Shown here: positions 8,305 to 16,063 of the stretch, in pieces
Numbering within the stretch: position 1 is the stretch's first letter
How the letters are laid out: each line of letters opens with the position of its first letter
Assembly: GCF_946480305.1 (NCBI RefSeq)
Contig: NZ_CAMLJQ010000056.1
Span: 1-23,965 of the forward strand
Origin: an uncultured Caldimonas sp.
GTDB lineage: Bacteria > Pseudomonadota > Gammaproteobacteria > Burkholderiales > Burkholderiaceae
Direction of reading: 5' to 3'
Length of the DNA: 23,965 bases
Translations under genes and position numbers: made by a program
Notes under the pieces: model-generated
What the model was told of the DNA's origin: nothing
Database searches by the model: none
Seen by the model: the letters and a program-made list of their open reading frames with translations, nothing else

Positions 8305-9089
8305 TCGCTCCCGCCGCCCCGCGCCATGCGGTCGTCATCCCAAGCTACAACCCGGGCCCCAAGGTCTACGAGACGGTGCGCGCCGCGCGCGAACAGTGGG
8401 CCCCGGTGTGGGTGGTCGTCGACGGCAGCACCGACGGCACGGCCGAAGGCCTGCAACGTATGGCGCAGGACGATCCCAACCTGCACGTGATCGTGCTGCC
8501 GCGCAACAGCGGCAAGGGCGCTGCGGTGCTGAGCGGCTTTGAGGCGGCTCGCGCGGCCGGCTATACGCATGCGCTGACGATGGACTCCGATGGCCAGCAC
8601 CCGGCGGACCTGATTCCGCGCTTCATGCAGGTCTCGGCCGACCACCCGGATGCCATGGTGCTCGGCCAGCCGGTCTTCGATGCCTCCGCGCCCTTGCTGC
8701 GCGTGCGCGGCCGGCGCATCTCGAACGGCTGGACCAATCTCGAAACGCTGGGTGCCGGCATTGCCGACTCGCTCTACGGCTTTCGCGTCTATCCGATCGA
8801 CGAACTGATCGCGGTGATGCGGCGCCAACCGTGGATGCGGCGCTTCGACTTCGATACCGAGGCGGTGGTGCGGCTGGCTTGGCGTGGCGTGGCGCCGCTC
8901 AACCTGCCGGCACCGGTGAAATACCTGCGGGCCGACGAGGGTGGCGTGTCGCACTTCCGCTATGGGCGCGACAACGTGCTGCTGACGTGGATGCACACGC
9001 GGCTGGTGCTGGAGTTCCTGCTGCGCCTGCCACTGTTGCTGTGGAAACGGCTGCGGGGGGCGCCGCCGTTTCAGTACCGGGGGCGGTGA
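8301..9089 (+). CDS. family 2 glycosyltransferase
   Basis: A 262-residue GT-A fold glycosyltransferase. It shows VVIPSYNPG (11-19), VVDGSTDGT (39-47) and the DxD-type nucleotide-sugar and metal site MDSDGQHP (D95, D97), followed by the YGFRVYP and RRFDFDTE blocks. The tail (about 235-250) is hydrophobic and may touch the membrane. The donor and acceptor are unknown. In E. coli-type clusters a GT2 domain is, as I recall, fused to an LpxL-type acyltransferase; here the two activities are encoded separately, on opposite strands. The GTG start overlaps the acyltransferase stop (GTGA). It is the last gene of the plus-strand operon. Confidence 0.87.
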   Translation: MIAPAAPRHAVVIPSYNPGPKVYETVRAAREQWAPVWVVVDGSTDGTAEGLQRMAQDDPNLHVIVLPRNSGKGAAVLSGFEAARAAGYTHALTMDSDGQHPADLIPRFMQVSADHPDAMVLGQPVFDASAPLLRVRGRRISNGWTNLETLGAGIADSLYGFRVYPIDELIAVMRRQPWMRRFDFDTEAVVRLAWRGVAPLNLPAPVKYLRADEGGVSHFRYGRDNVLLTWMHTRLVLEFLLRLPLLLWKRLRGAPPFQYRGR

Positions 9090-9121
9090 AGGGTTTTAGT
9101 GCGTTGTGGCGGCGCGTGGGG

Positions 9122-9212
9122 CGGCAGGGCGCGCAGGCGCGGGACTGTCCCCCGGCGCCGGGCCTGTGGCCGCCACCTCCTCCTTGACGTCCCGCGCCTG
9201 CGCGCCCTGCCG
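9122..9212. terminator. large inverted repeat between convergent operons, likely bidirectional terminator
   Basis: Arms 9122-9145 and 9189-9212 are perfect reverse complements over 24 bases, separated by 43 bases that include a 12-base palindrome CCCGGCGCCGGG at 9151-9162. Two further G-C pairs extend the stem beyond a G-T wobble. The element fills most of the 168-base gap between the glycosyltransferase and the convergent lipoprotein gene, where a terminator serving both strands is expected. There is no U-tract, as is common in such GC-rich genomes. Confidence 0.65.
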
Positions 9213-9257
9213 TCCGGGGTGGCGCTGCTTTCTGGGGCGCGGGCCGGGTTCGGGGGC

Positions 9258-9791
9258 TCAGCGCAGCTTCAACTCACCGGCGATCTGCTGGCAGACGGCT
9301 TCGATCTGCTTGCTCGTCATCGCGGAGAAGATGCCTTCCCAGGCGCTCGATGACGTGTTGTAGCTGCGCTCGCCGAAGTCGGTGCCGTTGCGCAGGTCGG
9401 CGAAGCGCACCTTGGCGTCGATGAAGGCGTTGCCCGTCATCACGCCGAGGCCGAAACGGGCGCCGGCCGAGACGTAGCGGTAGTCGTTGACGTTGACGAC
9501 GACGAGCGTGCCGGTGTCGCCGGTATGGCGGGGCGTGCCGTCCTGGAAGCTCAGCTTGGCGCCGGATTGCGCCACCGCCGTTTGCATCGCCTCGTGCCAC
9601 TCCTGCTTGAACTGCGCCCAGTCCTTCGAGGACGTCGCGGTGCTGCTGCCTGTGACGTTGAGCACGACGTTCTTGGTTGCCGAAACGGGCACGCGCAGCG
9701 GGTTGTTGTCGGCGGTGCCGGTCTTGACCGAGGCGGCACAGCCACCGAGCAGAACCGAGAAGGCCAGAAGGGCGGAAGTGAGAGCTTTCAT
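9258..9791 (-). CDS. lipoprotein of unknown function, DUF4410-like
   Basis: A 177-residue protein with a lipoprotein signal and lipobox LLGGC (Cys18). The mature part contains the stretches VVVNVNDYRYVS and MTGNAFIDAKVRFADL, and a conserved-looking SYNTSSSAWEGIFSAMT block; I recall such sequences as DUF4410-type lipoproteins of Burkholderiales, but I am not certain. The ATG at 9791 is supported by the signal peptide; upstream in-frame sequence overlaps the antiporter in another frame. It follows the antiporter after 86 bases, so it may be the last gene of the long minus-strand operon or have its own promoter. E. coli-type aryl polyene clusters also contain a small lipoprotein (ApeN), but homology cannot be shown here. 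Confidence 0.78.
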   Translation of the reverse strand: MKALTSALLAFSVLLGGCAASVKTGTADNNPLRVPVSATKNVVLNVTGSSTATSSKDWAQFKQEWHEAMQTAVAQSGAKLSFQDGTPRHTGDTGTLVVVNVNDYRYVSAGARFGLGVMTGNAFIDAKVRFADLRNGTDFGERSYNTSSSAWEGIFSAMTSKQIEAVCQQIAGELKLR

Positions 9792-9847
9792 GAGACCGTC
9801 CAAGTGAAAGAAGGGGCAGTGTAGACAGGCGGCTCGTGCTCGGCTGC

Positions 9848-9861
9848 CCCTCGAAAGAGGG
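9848..9861 (-). terminator. short hairpin after the antiporter gene
   Basis: CCCTC and GAGGG form a 5-base stem around a 4-base loop, 16 bases past the antiporter stop and before the lipoprotein start. It has no U-tract, so it may be an RNA-processing or weak termination site. Confidence 0.3.
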
Positions 9862-9877
9862 ACCGACCCGGGCAAGA

Positions 9878-11182
9878 TCAAGCCGGGCCGGCCACCCGTT
9901 GCTCGGTGGGTGTGTCGGCCCCCCGGGCCGCGGGCAGCCACCAGCGCAGGCAGGGGCTGGTGATGACGGTGCTGACGATCGCCATCAGCACCAGCATCGT
10001 GAACATCTGGCTGTTGATGACGCCGAGGTCGTAGCCGACGTTCAGCACCACCAGTTCCATCAGGCCGCGGGTGTTCATCATCGTGCCGAGGATCTTGGCC
10101 TGCGGGGAGTTCATGCCGGCGGCTCGTGCGGCGAGATAGCAGCCGCCGAACTTGCCGAGCGTCGCGATGCCGATGATGGCTGCGCACCACATCCACGCCT
10201 GCGCGTCGGCGAGCGAGCCGATGTTGGTGCGCAAGCCGGTGTAGGTGAAGAACACGGGCATGAAGAACACGCCGACGATGTGGCCCACGCGTTCCTGCCA
10301 GGCCTTGGCGAAGGCCGGCCGGTCGTGCAGCAGCACGCCGAGCATGAAGCCGCCGAAGATCGCGAAGATGCCGAGCTGGTAGGTGGCCATGCCGGCGGCG
10401 AAGATGCAGGCCAGCACCACGCCCATCAAGGTGCCGGACATGCGGGCGTCGCGCGCGATCTCGCGGTCGACCCAGCGGCCCAGCAGCGGGCGCACGACCC
10501 ACCAGCACAGCGCGGTGAACGCGAACAGCCCGAGCACACGCAGGCCGAGGCCGGCACCGTCGAACTGGGCAGTGGCGAGCGCGGTGACGACGGCCAGCGC
10601 GAGCCAGCCGAACACGTCGTTCATGGCCGCGGCGCCGATGGCCACCACACCGATCGGGGTGCGCGTGAGTTCGAACTCCAGCATGATCCGCGCGAGCACC
10701 GGCATGGCGGTGATCGATAGCGCGGTGGCAAAGAACAGTGCGAACACGGTCGGGTTGCCCGAGCCTGCATAGGCCGACGGGATGAACCCGGCCGACACGA
10801 GGCCGAGCACGAAGGGCACGATCACGCCGACCGCCGCCACCCACACCACCGCGCGCCGGTTGCGCCGCTCGCCGAAGTGGGCGAAATCCGATTCGAGCCC
10901 GATCTGGAACATCAGCAGCAACAGGCCGATCTGCGCCAGGATGTTGAGCGGCAGTGCGGGTGCCGACTGGAACACGTAGCTGAAGGTCTGCGGTGCCAGC
11001 GCGCCGAACAGCGAGGGCCCGAGCAGGATACCGAGCACGATCTCGCCGACCACGGCGGCCTGGCTCACGCGCCGGGCCAGCCAGCCGCCGGCGCGGCCGA
11101 CGAGCACGATCACCGCGAGCTGCAACAGCACGAAGAACAGGATCGCCTCGGTGGCATGCACCTCGGAATGCCCGGCCGCCAT
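9878..11182 (-). CDS. CPA-type cation:proton antiporter
   Basis: A 434-residue inner-membrane protein with about 12 hydrophobic segments, matching Na+/H+ or K+/H+ exchangers (KefB/NhaP-like). Conserved blocks are GEIVLGILLGPS (46-57), LLLLMFQIGLE (87-97), SITAMPVLARI (156-166) and AAAMNDVFGW (184-193), with the ion-binding pair Asn188-Asp189. The length equals the membrane domain alone; there is no C-terminal RCK/TrkA-N domain. The ion is unknown. The start ATG shares one base with the ketoreductase stop (TGATG), so the gene is translationally coupled to polyene synthesis. An antiporter is not a standard aryl polyene gene that I know of. The in-frame extension to 11599 is a shadow of the ketoreductase. 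Confidence 0.87.
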   Translation of the reverse strand: MAAGHSEVHATEAILFFVLLQLAVIVLVGRAGGWLARRVSQAAVVGEIVLGILLGPSLFGALAPQTFSYVFQSAPALPLNILAQIGLLLLMFQIGLESDFAHFGERRNRRAVVWVAAVGVIVPFVLGLVSAGFIPSAYAGSGNPTVFALFFATALSITAMPVLARIMLEFELTRTPIGVVAIGAAAMNDVFGWLALAVVTALATAQFDGAGLGLRVLGLFAFTALCWWVVRPLLGRWVDREIARDARMSGTLMGVVLACIFAAGMATYQLGIFAIFGGFMLGVLLHDRPAFAKAWQERVGHIVGVFFMPVFFTYTGLRTNIGSLADAQAWMWCAAIIGIATLGKFGGCYLAARAAGMNSPQAKILGTMMNTRGLMELVVLNVGYDLGVINSQMFTMLVLMAIVSTVITSPCLRWWLPAARGADTPTEQRVAGPA

Positions 11183-11916
11183 CAGACCATGCCCCCGTTG
11201 ATGGAGATCACCTGGCCGCTGATGTAGCCCGCTTCCTCTCCGGCAAGAAAGCCCACCAGAGCCGCCACTTCCCGTGGCGTGCCGGCGCGCTTGGCGGGCA
11301 CCATCTGGGCGATGGTGGCGGCGTCGAACACCGCGTCGGCCATTGGCGACGCGATGATGCCCGGCGCGACCGCATTGACGGTGATGCCGCGGCTCGCCAC
11401 TTCGAGCGACAACGCCTTCGTGGCGCTGTTGAGCGCGCCCTTGGCGGCAGCGTAGTTGACCTGGCCCCGGTTGCCCGCCACGCCGGCCACCGACGAGATG
11501 TTGATGACGCGGCCCCAGCGGGTGCGGATCATCGGCATCATCAGCGGCTGCGTCACGTGGAAGAAGCCGTCCAGCGAGGTGGCGATGACGCGCTGCCACT
11601 GCTCTTCGCGCAGCGCCGGGAACACGGCGTCGTCGTGCACGCCGGCGTTGTTGACCAGCACCTGCACCGGACCGCCTTCGAGCAGCTTCTCGAGCGCCGC
11701 ATGCGCGGTTGCGCGGTCGGTCACGTCGAAGGCGATCGGCTCGGCGCTGCCGCCTGCGGCCTTGATCTCTTCGGCCAGTGCCGCCGCGGCGTCCAGCCGG
11801 GTGTTGGCATGAACGATCACATGCAGGCCGTCGCCGGCCAGCCGGCGGGCGATGGCGCTGCCGAGTTCGCCGCTGGCACCGGTGACGAGTGCGCGCTTGA
11901 GGGTGGGATGGGTCAT
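11182..11916 (-). CDS. fabG: 3-oxoacyl-ACP reductase (FabG/ApeQ-like ketoreductase)
   Basis: A 244-residue short-chain dehydrogenase that reduces the beta-keto group of the growing polyene on the carrier protein with NAD(P)H. It has the cofactor motif TGASGELG (12-19, Glu-Leu where Gly-Ile is common), NNAG (89-92), catalytic Ser142, Tyr155 and Lys159 in YAAAK, and the PG block after the active site. It ends ISGQVISINGGMV, the usual FabG tail. The ATG overlaps the stop of the upstream dehydratase by four bases and the stop overlaps the antiporter start. Context makes it the cluster ketoreductase and not the housekeeping FabG. Confidence 0.9.
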   Translation of the reverse strand: MTHPTLKRALVTGASGELGSAIARRLAGDGLHVIVHANTRLDAAAALAEEIKAAGGSAEPIAFDVTDRATAHAALEKLLEGGPVQVLVNNAGVHDDAVFPALREEQWQRVIATSLDGFFHVTQPLMMPMIRTRWGRVINISSVAGVAGNRGQVNYAAAKGALNSATKALSLEVASRGITVNAVAPGIIASPMADAVFDAATIAQMVPAKRAGTPREVAALVGFLAGEEAGYISGQVISINGGMV

Positions 11917-12374
11917 GGCAAGGCCAGCGGTGTGTTCAGCACGACGGCGGCGCGGCCTTCGGCCACGGGCTCACCTGCATGCGAGACGGTGAAGGCATAG
12001 AGGATCTGCTGCGCGTCGCCGGCCAGGCGCTCGGCGCTCACGTCGAGCGGGCCGGGGATGTCGTCGAGGCGCAGCCGGTGCAGCGTCACGCCGCGTGCGC
12101 TGGCCAGATACCCGGGCTGGGCCCAGGTGCCGGCCGCACGTGCCAGCAGCGCGCCATGCAGGGCCATTGCCTGCGCGCCGTATTCGATCGCGCAGGCGGC
12201 AAGCAGGCCGCTGGCGCTGCGCAGCGGGTTGTCGGGCCGCAGGTGCGTGCGCGTGGTGCAGCGGATGTGCTGTTCGTCCCACCCCAGCAGTGCTTCGAGC
12301 AGGCACATGCTGCCGCTGTGCGGCACCAGTTCGGCGATGCCGGCGTGGTCGAGTTGCTGTGGTTGACCGTTCAT
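11913..12374 (-). CDS. ApeP-like 3-hydroxyacyl-ACP dehydratase (hotdog fold)
   Basis: A 153-residue hotdog-fold protein. The N-terminal block ELVPHSGSMCLLEALLGWD carries the expected catalytic His19, and AIEYGAQAMALHG carries the acidic partner (Glu64), matching the ApeP family of FabZ-like dehydratases. It would remove water from the 3-hydroxyacyl intermediate so that double bonds accumulate. The ATG at 12374 overlaps the stop of the upstream ketosynthase-like gene (ATGA), which fixes the start; an upstream in-frame region to 13202 is a shadow. It sits between the chain-length-factor and ketoreductase genes. Confidence 0.85.
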   Translation of the reverse strand: MNGQPQQLDHAGIAELVPHSGSMCLLEALLGWDEQHIRCTTRTHLRPDNPLRSASGLLAACAIEYGAQAMALHGALLARAAGTWAQPGYLASARGVTLHRLRLDDIPGPLDVSAERLAGDAQQILYAFTVSHAGEPVAEGRAAVVLNTPLALP

Positions 12375-13174
12375 GAAGCAGTGACGCGCACGCGCAGACG
12401 CAGTGATGGCTGGTAGTCGAGCACCAGCTCGGCGGATCGTGCCGCGGCGAGCGCTTCGAGCAATGGCAGCGCGCGCGCAGCGGGGATTGCACGCCGCAGC
12501 GCTTCCACGGCGGTGGCGGAGCAGGGCGTTGCCTCTGCCGTGCCGGTGTCGGGCTGCACAGCGAGGCGGGCGATGGCCTGCGGTGCGTCGCCCGGCGCAA
12601 GCACCAGCGCCACCCCCAGGCTGTCGGGCAGCGGTCTCGTCGCATGCAACGGCTCGGGATAGGGCGTGTCGCTCGCCACCAGCAGCACGGCCTGCCGGTG
12701 TGACTGCACCTGCGTGACGGCTTCCACGAGCCCGGCGCCGAAGCTCGCGTCGTATGCGCACAGGCTCGTGGAGGTCTGGCGCCCGGCCACGGCGATGTGC
12801 CAGTAGCCGGCCGACGCGTTGTGCACCGAGTTCGTGAAGCGTGTGGGCGAGATCAACCGGTCGGCGCCGGCCAGCATCTCGCACAGCGCATGGCAGTTGG
12901 CGCCATCGCCGCTCGACGACGTGAACACCGTGACAAGTTGCGCGGGCTCGGCCAGGGCGTGCGCGCAGGCCTCGTCGGCCACCGCAAGCGCCACCTTGAT
13001 CGCGGTGCCGGCGCGACGACGCTCCGCGGGCGGCAGGCGAGCGGGTGCCTGCACCACGGTGGCCGCCGGCGCATACGGCTGGCTGCCGGCAAGCACTGCT
13101 CGCGAAGACGGCCAGCCCGCAAGCCCGGGCCCGAGCAGCCCGATGCCCAGCACGCTGATCTCGAGCTGGCTCAT
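12371..13174 (-). CDS. chain-length-factor-like beta-ketoacyl synthase (ApeC-like)
   Basis: A 267-residue protein resembling only the N-terminal part of a ketosynthase. The block SPTRFTNSVHNASAGYWHIA (109-128) is the hallmark of the beta-ketoacyl synthase-like family that includes ApeC. No Cys sits in an active-site setting (the aligned region reads TSSSGD, about 85-90), so it is not a condensing enzyme by itself. ApeC-type proteins pair with a catalytic ketosynthase and probably set chain length. The adjacent full-length ketosynthase, with ATGA overlap, is the natural partner. The ATG at 13174 is set by that overlap. Confidence 0.85.
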   Translation of the reverse strand: MSQLEISVLGIGLLGPGLAGWPSSRAVLAGSQPYAPAATVVQAPARLPPAERRRAGTAIKVALAVADEACAHALAEPAQLVTVFTSSSGDGANCHALCEMLAGADRLISPTRFTNSVHNASAGYWHIAVAGRQTSTSLCAYDASFGAGLVEAVTQVQSHRQAVLLVASDTPYPEPLHATRPLPDSLGVALVLAPGDAPQAIARLAVQPDTGTAEATPCSATAVEALRRAIPAARALPLLEALAAARSAELVLDYQPSLRLRVRVTAS

Positions 13175-14352
13175 GAGGCCCTCCCGAGCACCAGGCTGGC
13201 ATTGGAGCCGCCGAATCCGAAGGAATTGCTGAGCACCCGTTCGAGGCGGGCCGCGCGGTTTTCGGTCTGGTAGTTGGCTTTCAAGGCCGGGTCGCGTTGC
13301 TGCACGTGCAGCCCGCCCGGGATGAGCCCGTGCTCCAGCGCCAGCAGCGACAGTGCCGCCTCGACCGCGCCCGCGGCGCCCAGCGTGTGACCGGTGGCGC
13401 CTTTGGTCGAACTGCACGGCGTCGACGGGCCGAACACGGCTGACACGGCCTGGTCCTCGGCGGCGTCGTTGTTCGGTGTCGCCGTACCGTGCAGGTTGAT
13501 GTAGTCGATCTGCTCAGGCGTCAGCCCGGCATCCGCCAGGGCCATGCGCATCGCCGCTACCGCGCCTGCACCTTCGGGGTGGGGCGAACTCATGTGGTAG
13601 CCGTCGCTGCTCTCGCCACAACCGAGCAACCAGCCGGCGGGCTGGTCGGCCTCGCGCTCGAGCAGTGCAAACGCGGCGCCTTCGCCGAGCGACAGGCCTT
13701 TGCGTGCCGCGTCCCAGGGGCGGCAGATCTCGGGCGAAAAGAGTTCGAGCGAGTTGAAGCCGTATAGCGTGGTGAGGCACAGGCTGTCGACGCCGCCGAC
13801 GAGCGCTGCATCGACCCACCCGGCCTCGATGAGGCGGGCGGCGGTGGCAAACACCTTGGCACTCGACGAGCACGCGGTGGACACCACCATCGCCGGGCCT
13901 TCGAGCTGCAGCGCGGTGCTGACGAAGGCAGCCAGCGAGTGGGTGTTGTGGCTGCCGGCGTAGTCGAAATCGGCGGGCAGCGCACCGGTGGCGCCGCGGC
14001 GGCGGTAGGCCAGTTCGGTCTGCAGGATGCCGGAGGTGCTGGTGCCCAGCAGCACGGCCACGCGCGTTGCGCCCCACCGCTGGCGGGCGGCATGCACGGC
14101 GGCGACGAAGTCGTCCTGGTGCAGCGCCAGCCATGCGAGCCGGTTGTTGCGGCACTCGAAGCGTGCGAGCGGGGCCGGCAGGTGGGCGGCGTCCACGCCC
14201 GCCACTTCGCCGACGTAGCCGGGCAGGTGCACGTCGTCGAACGCGCACGGCGCGAGGCCGGTGCTGCCCCGCTGCAGCGCCGCGGTGTGGGCATCGCGCC
14301 CGCGCCCGAGTGCGGTCGTCAGCGTGAACTGCGAAATCGCGAGCGGCTTCAT
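13171..14352 (-). CDS. beta-ketoacyl-ACP synthase, catalytic subunit (ApeO/ApeR-like)
   Basis: A 393-residue FabF-type ketosynthase that condenses malonyl units onto the aryl starter. The Cys-His-His triad is complete: STACSSS (Cys161), NLHGTATPNND (His288, with Ala for the usual Gly of HGTGT) and KGATGHTLGAAG (His322). The C terminus SFGFGGSNASLVLG is typical. It is the only catalytic ketosynthase in the window, while E. coli-type clusters have two. The start ATG overlaps the methyltransferase stop by four bases. ApeO versus ApeR orthology cannot be decided by eye; adjacency to the ApeC-like gene favours the ApeO role. Confidence 0.9.
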   Translation of the reverse strand: MKPLAISQFTLTTALGRGRDAHTAALQRGSTGLAPCAFDDVHLPGYVGEVAGVDAAHLPAPLARFECRNNRLAWLALHQDDFVAAVHAARQRWGATRVAVLLGTSTSGILQTELAYRRRGATGALPADFDYAGSHNTHSLAAFVSTALQLEGPAMVVSTACSSSAKVFATAARLIEAGWVDAALVGGVDSLCLTTLYGFNSLELFSPEICRPWDAARKGLSLGEGAAFALLEREADQPAGWLLGCGESSDGYHMSSPHPEGAGAVAAMRMALADAGLTPEQIDYINLHGTATPNNDAAEDQAVSAVFGPSTPCSSTKGATGHTLGAAGAVEAALSLLALEHGLIPGGLHVQQRDPALKANYQTENRAARLERVLSNSFGFGGSNASLVLGRAS

Positions 14353-15116
14353 GCGACGGCTCCTGCGGCTTCATGAACGGCGGCAGCGGCACCAGCCGGG
14401 CGCTGCGCGACGAGCAACACGTTGGCGAACGGCGTGCCCTCGCTCATCGGACGTGGCTCGACCGTGAAGCCCAGCGCCTGCAACTGCGCGATCCACGCAG
14501 CGAGCGGGCGGCCGAAGGTGGGCGGCACCCGGTGGCCCCGGATGCGGGTGACCACCCGGTCGACCCATTGGCTGATCGCGAAGCCGCGCGGCTGTGCGGC
14601 GTCGCCCACGCGCAGCAGCAGACGGCCGCCGGGCGCGAGGGCAGCGTGCACTCGGGCGAGGACGGCGTCCTGCTCGGCATGCGTCACGTAGTGCAGCACG
14701 TCGAGGATCACGACCGCATCACATGCCGGGTAGGGCACCGAGCGCATGTCGCCGCAGATGAACTGGGCAGCGTTGCCGAGCGCGGCGCGTGCGCGCTCCA
14801 CGTCACGCGGCATCAGCTCGATGCCGGTGACCCGCACGCCCTGCGGCGCGGCGGGCCATTCGGCAGGCCAGTCGCCGGCGGCGGGGCTGGCGCGGCCGGC
14901 CGCCAGCAGCAGGCTGGCCAGCAGGCCCTGGCCGCAGCCGATGTCGAGCACGTGCCCGTGCCGCGGGATGAGCCCCTGGCTCAGCAGGTGGCGGAAGACC
15001 GGGTCCATACCCAATTTGCCGCGCGCGAAGTGCCATGCGAACCGGCCCGCGGCACGGTAGGGCGCGCAGGCGGCGTCGAGCAGGCGGCGCCAGGCGGTGT
15101 CGGTGGAGTGCGTCAT
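14349..15116 (-). CDS. class I SAM-dependent methyltransferase
   Basis: A 255-residue methyltransferase with motif I VLDIGCGQGLL (56-66), GIELMPRDVERAR (98-110) as motif II, DMRSVPYPACDAVVILDVLHY (123-143) and LAPGGRLLLRVGD (160-172). Between motifs I and II is an Ala/Pro/Trp-rich insertion. The substrate is not evident; aryl polyene clusters often have a methyltransferase that modifies the aryl head, so O- or C-methylation is plausible. The ATG at 15116 overlaps the deacetylase stop (ATGA). The in-frame upstream extension is antisense-frame noise over the deacetylase. Confidence 0.85.
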   Translation of the reverse strand: MTHSTDTAWRRLLDAACAPYRAAGRFAWHFARGKLGMDPVFRHLLSQGLIPRHGHVLDIGCGQGLLASLLLAAGRASPAAGDWPAEWPAAPQGVRVTGIELMPRDVERARAALGNAAQFICGDMRSVPYPACDAVVILDVLHYVTHAEQDAVLARVHAALAPGGRLLLRVGDAAQPRGFAISQWVDRVVTRIRGHRVPPTFGRPLAAWIAQLQALGFTVEPRPMSEGTPFANVLLVAQRPAGAAAAVHEAAGAVA

Positions 15117-15979
15117 GAGTGGGCTTCCCGCAGCGCGGCCTGCGCCGCGCCGGGAGGGTCGAGTGCTTCGGGCAAGGTGACGAAACGCAGCCCGGCGTCG
15201 TCGCAGTGCTGCAGCAGGGCGGGCAGCACCTCGAGCACGACCGGCCGGCCGTCGCGGGTGAGCGCGGCATGGCCGTCGTGCAGCAGCAGGATGTCGCCGC
15301 CGCGCAGGCCGTCGGTGAGCCGCGCCAGCACGCGGGCGGGGTCCGCTTCGCGTGTGTCGAAGCCGCGCCGCGTCCAGCTCACCAGCGTGAGGCCGAGGTG
15401 GTGCAGCACGGGGGCGAGGAAGGGGTTGCGCAGGCCGGCGGGGGCGCGGAAATAGCGCGGTGCGGTGCCGCAGATCCGCGTGATCGTGTCGCGCCCGGCC
15501 GTGATCTCGCGCTCGAAACCGCGCGGGCCCGACAGCGAGAACCGGTGCGAGTGATGCTGCGTGTGGTTTTGCACGCTGTGGCCGCGGCGCACGATCTCGC
15601 GGGCGAGATCGGGGTGTCGCTGCACGCGCTCGGCGATGCAGAAGAAGGTCGCGCGCACGCCGGCGGCGTCGAGCAGGTCGAGCACGGCGGGCGTCACCTG
15701 CGGCTCGGGGCCGTCGTCGATCGTCAGTGCGATCTCGCCGCGTTGTACCGAAGGCTGGGGCAGCCGCGTGACGTTCTTGCCGAGCCAGGTGGAGCGTGGC
15801 CACAGCCCCACGGCGGTGATGAGCGCGTGGTTCGCCGCCACGGCAAGCAGGGTCCAGGGCCACCAGGCCGGTGCAGCGAGCACGGCCGCAAGTGCCCCCA
15901 CGTGACACACCGCGCTGGCTTTCAGCAGCGGTGGCACGGGCCAGGGCGTCGCGGCTGGGGCGGGCGGCGTCGGGGTCAT
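15113..15979 (-). CDS. polysaccharide deacetylase (NodB-homology) family protein
   Basis: A 288-residue protein. Residues 22-60 form two hydrophobic stretches, so it is probably anchored in the inner membrane. The NodB domain has all main motifs: TIDDGP (86-91, D88 and D89), HTQHHS (H139 and H143, the metal ligands in place of HSxxHP), RAP (178-180), SWTRRGFD (201-208) and LLLHDG with His234. An active zinc-dependent deacetylase is therefore likely. The substrate is unknown; with a glycosyltransferase in the partner operon, an acetylated sugar on the polyene or its carrier is one option. It starts 84 bases after the MMPL gene, the largest gap before the antiporter, and overlaps the methyltransferase by four bases. 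Confidence 0.85.
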   Translation of the reverse strand: MTPTPPAPAATPWPVPPLLKASAVCHVGALAAVLAAPAWWPWTLLAVAANHALITAVGLWPRSTWLGKNVTRLPQPSVQRGEIALTIDDGPEPQVTPAVLDLLDAAGVRATFFCIAERVQRHPDLAREIVRRGHSVQNHTQHHSHRFSLSGPRGFEREITAGRDTITRICGTAPRYFRAPAGLRNPFLAPVLHHLGLTLVSWTRRGFDTREADPARVLARLTDGLRGGDILLLHDGHAALTRDGRPVVLEVLPALLQHCDDAGLRFVTLPEALDPPGAAQAALREAHS

Positions 15980-16063
15980 GGATGGAAGGCGGTCGCGTCG
16001 TCGGCAGTTCGGGCGGGGAGCGCCGTGTTCGCGGAGGGTGACAGCCGGCGACGCCTACGGAAA

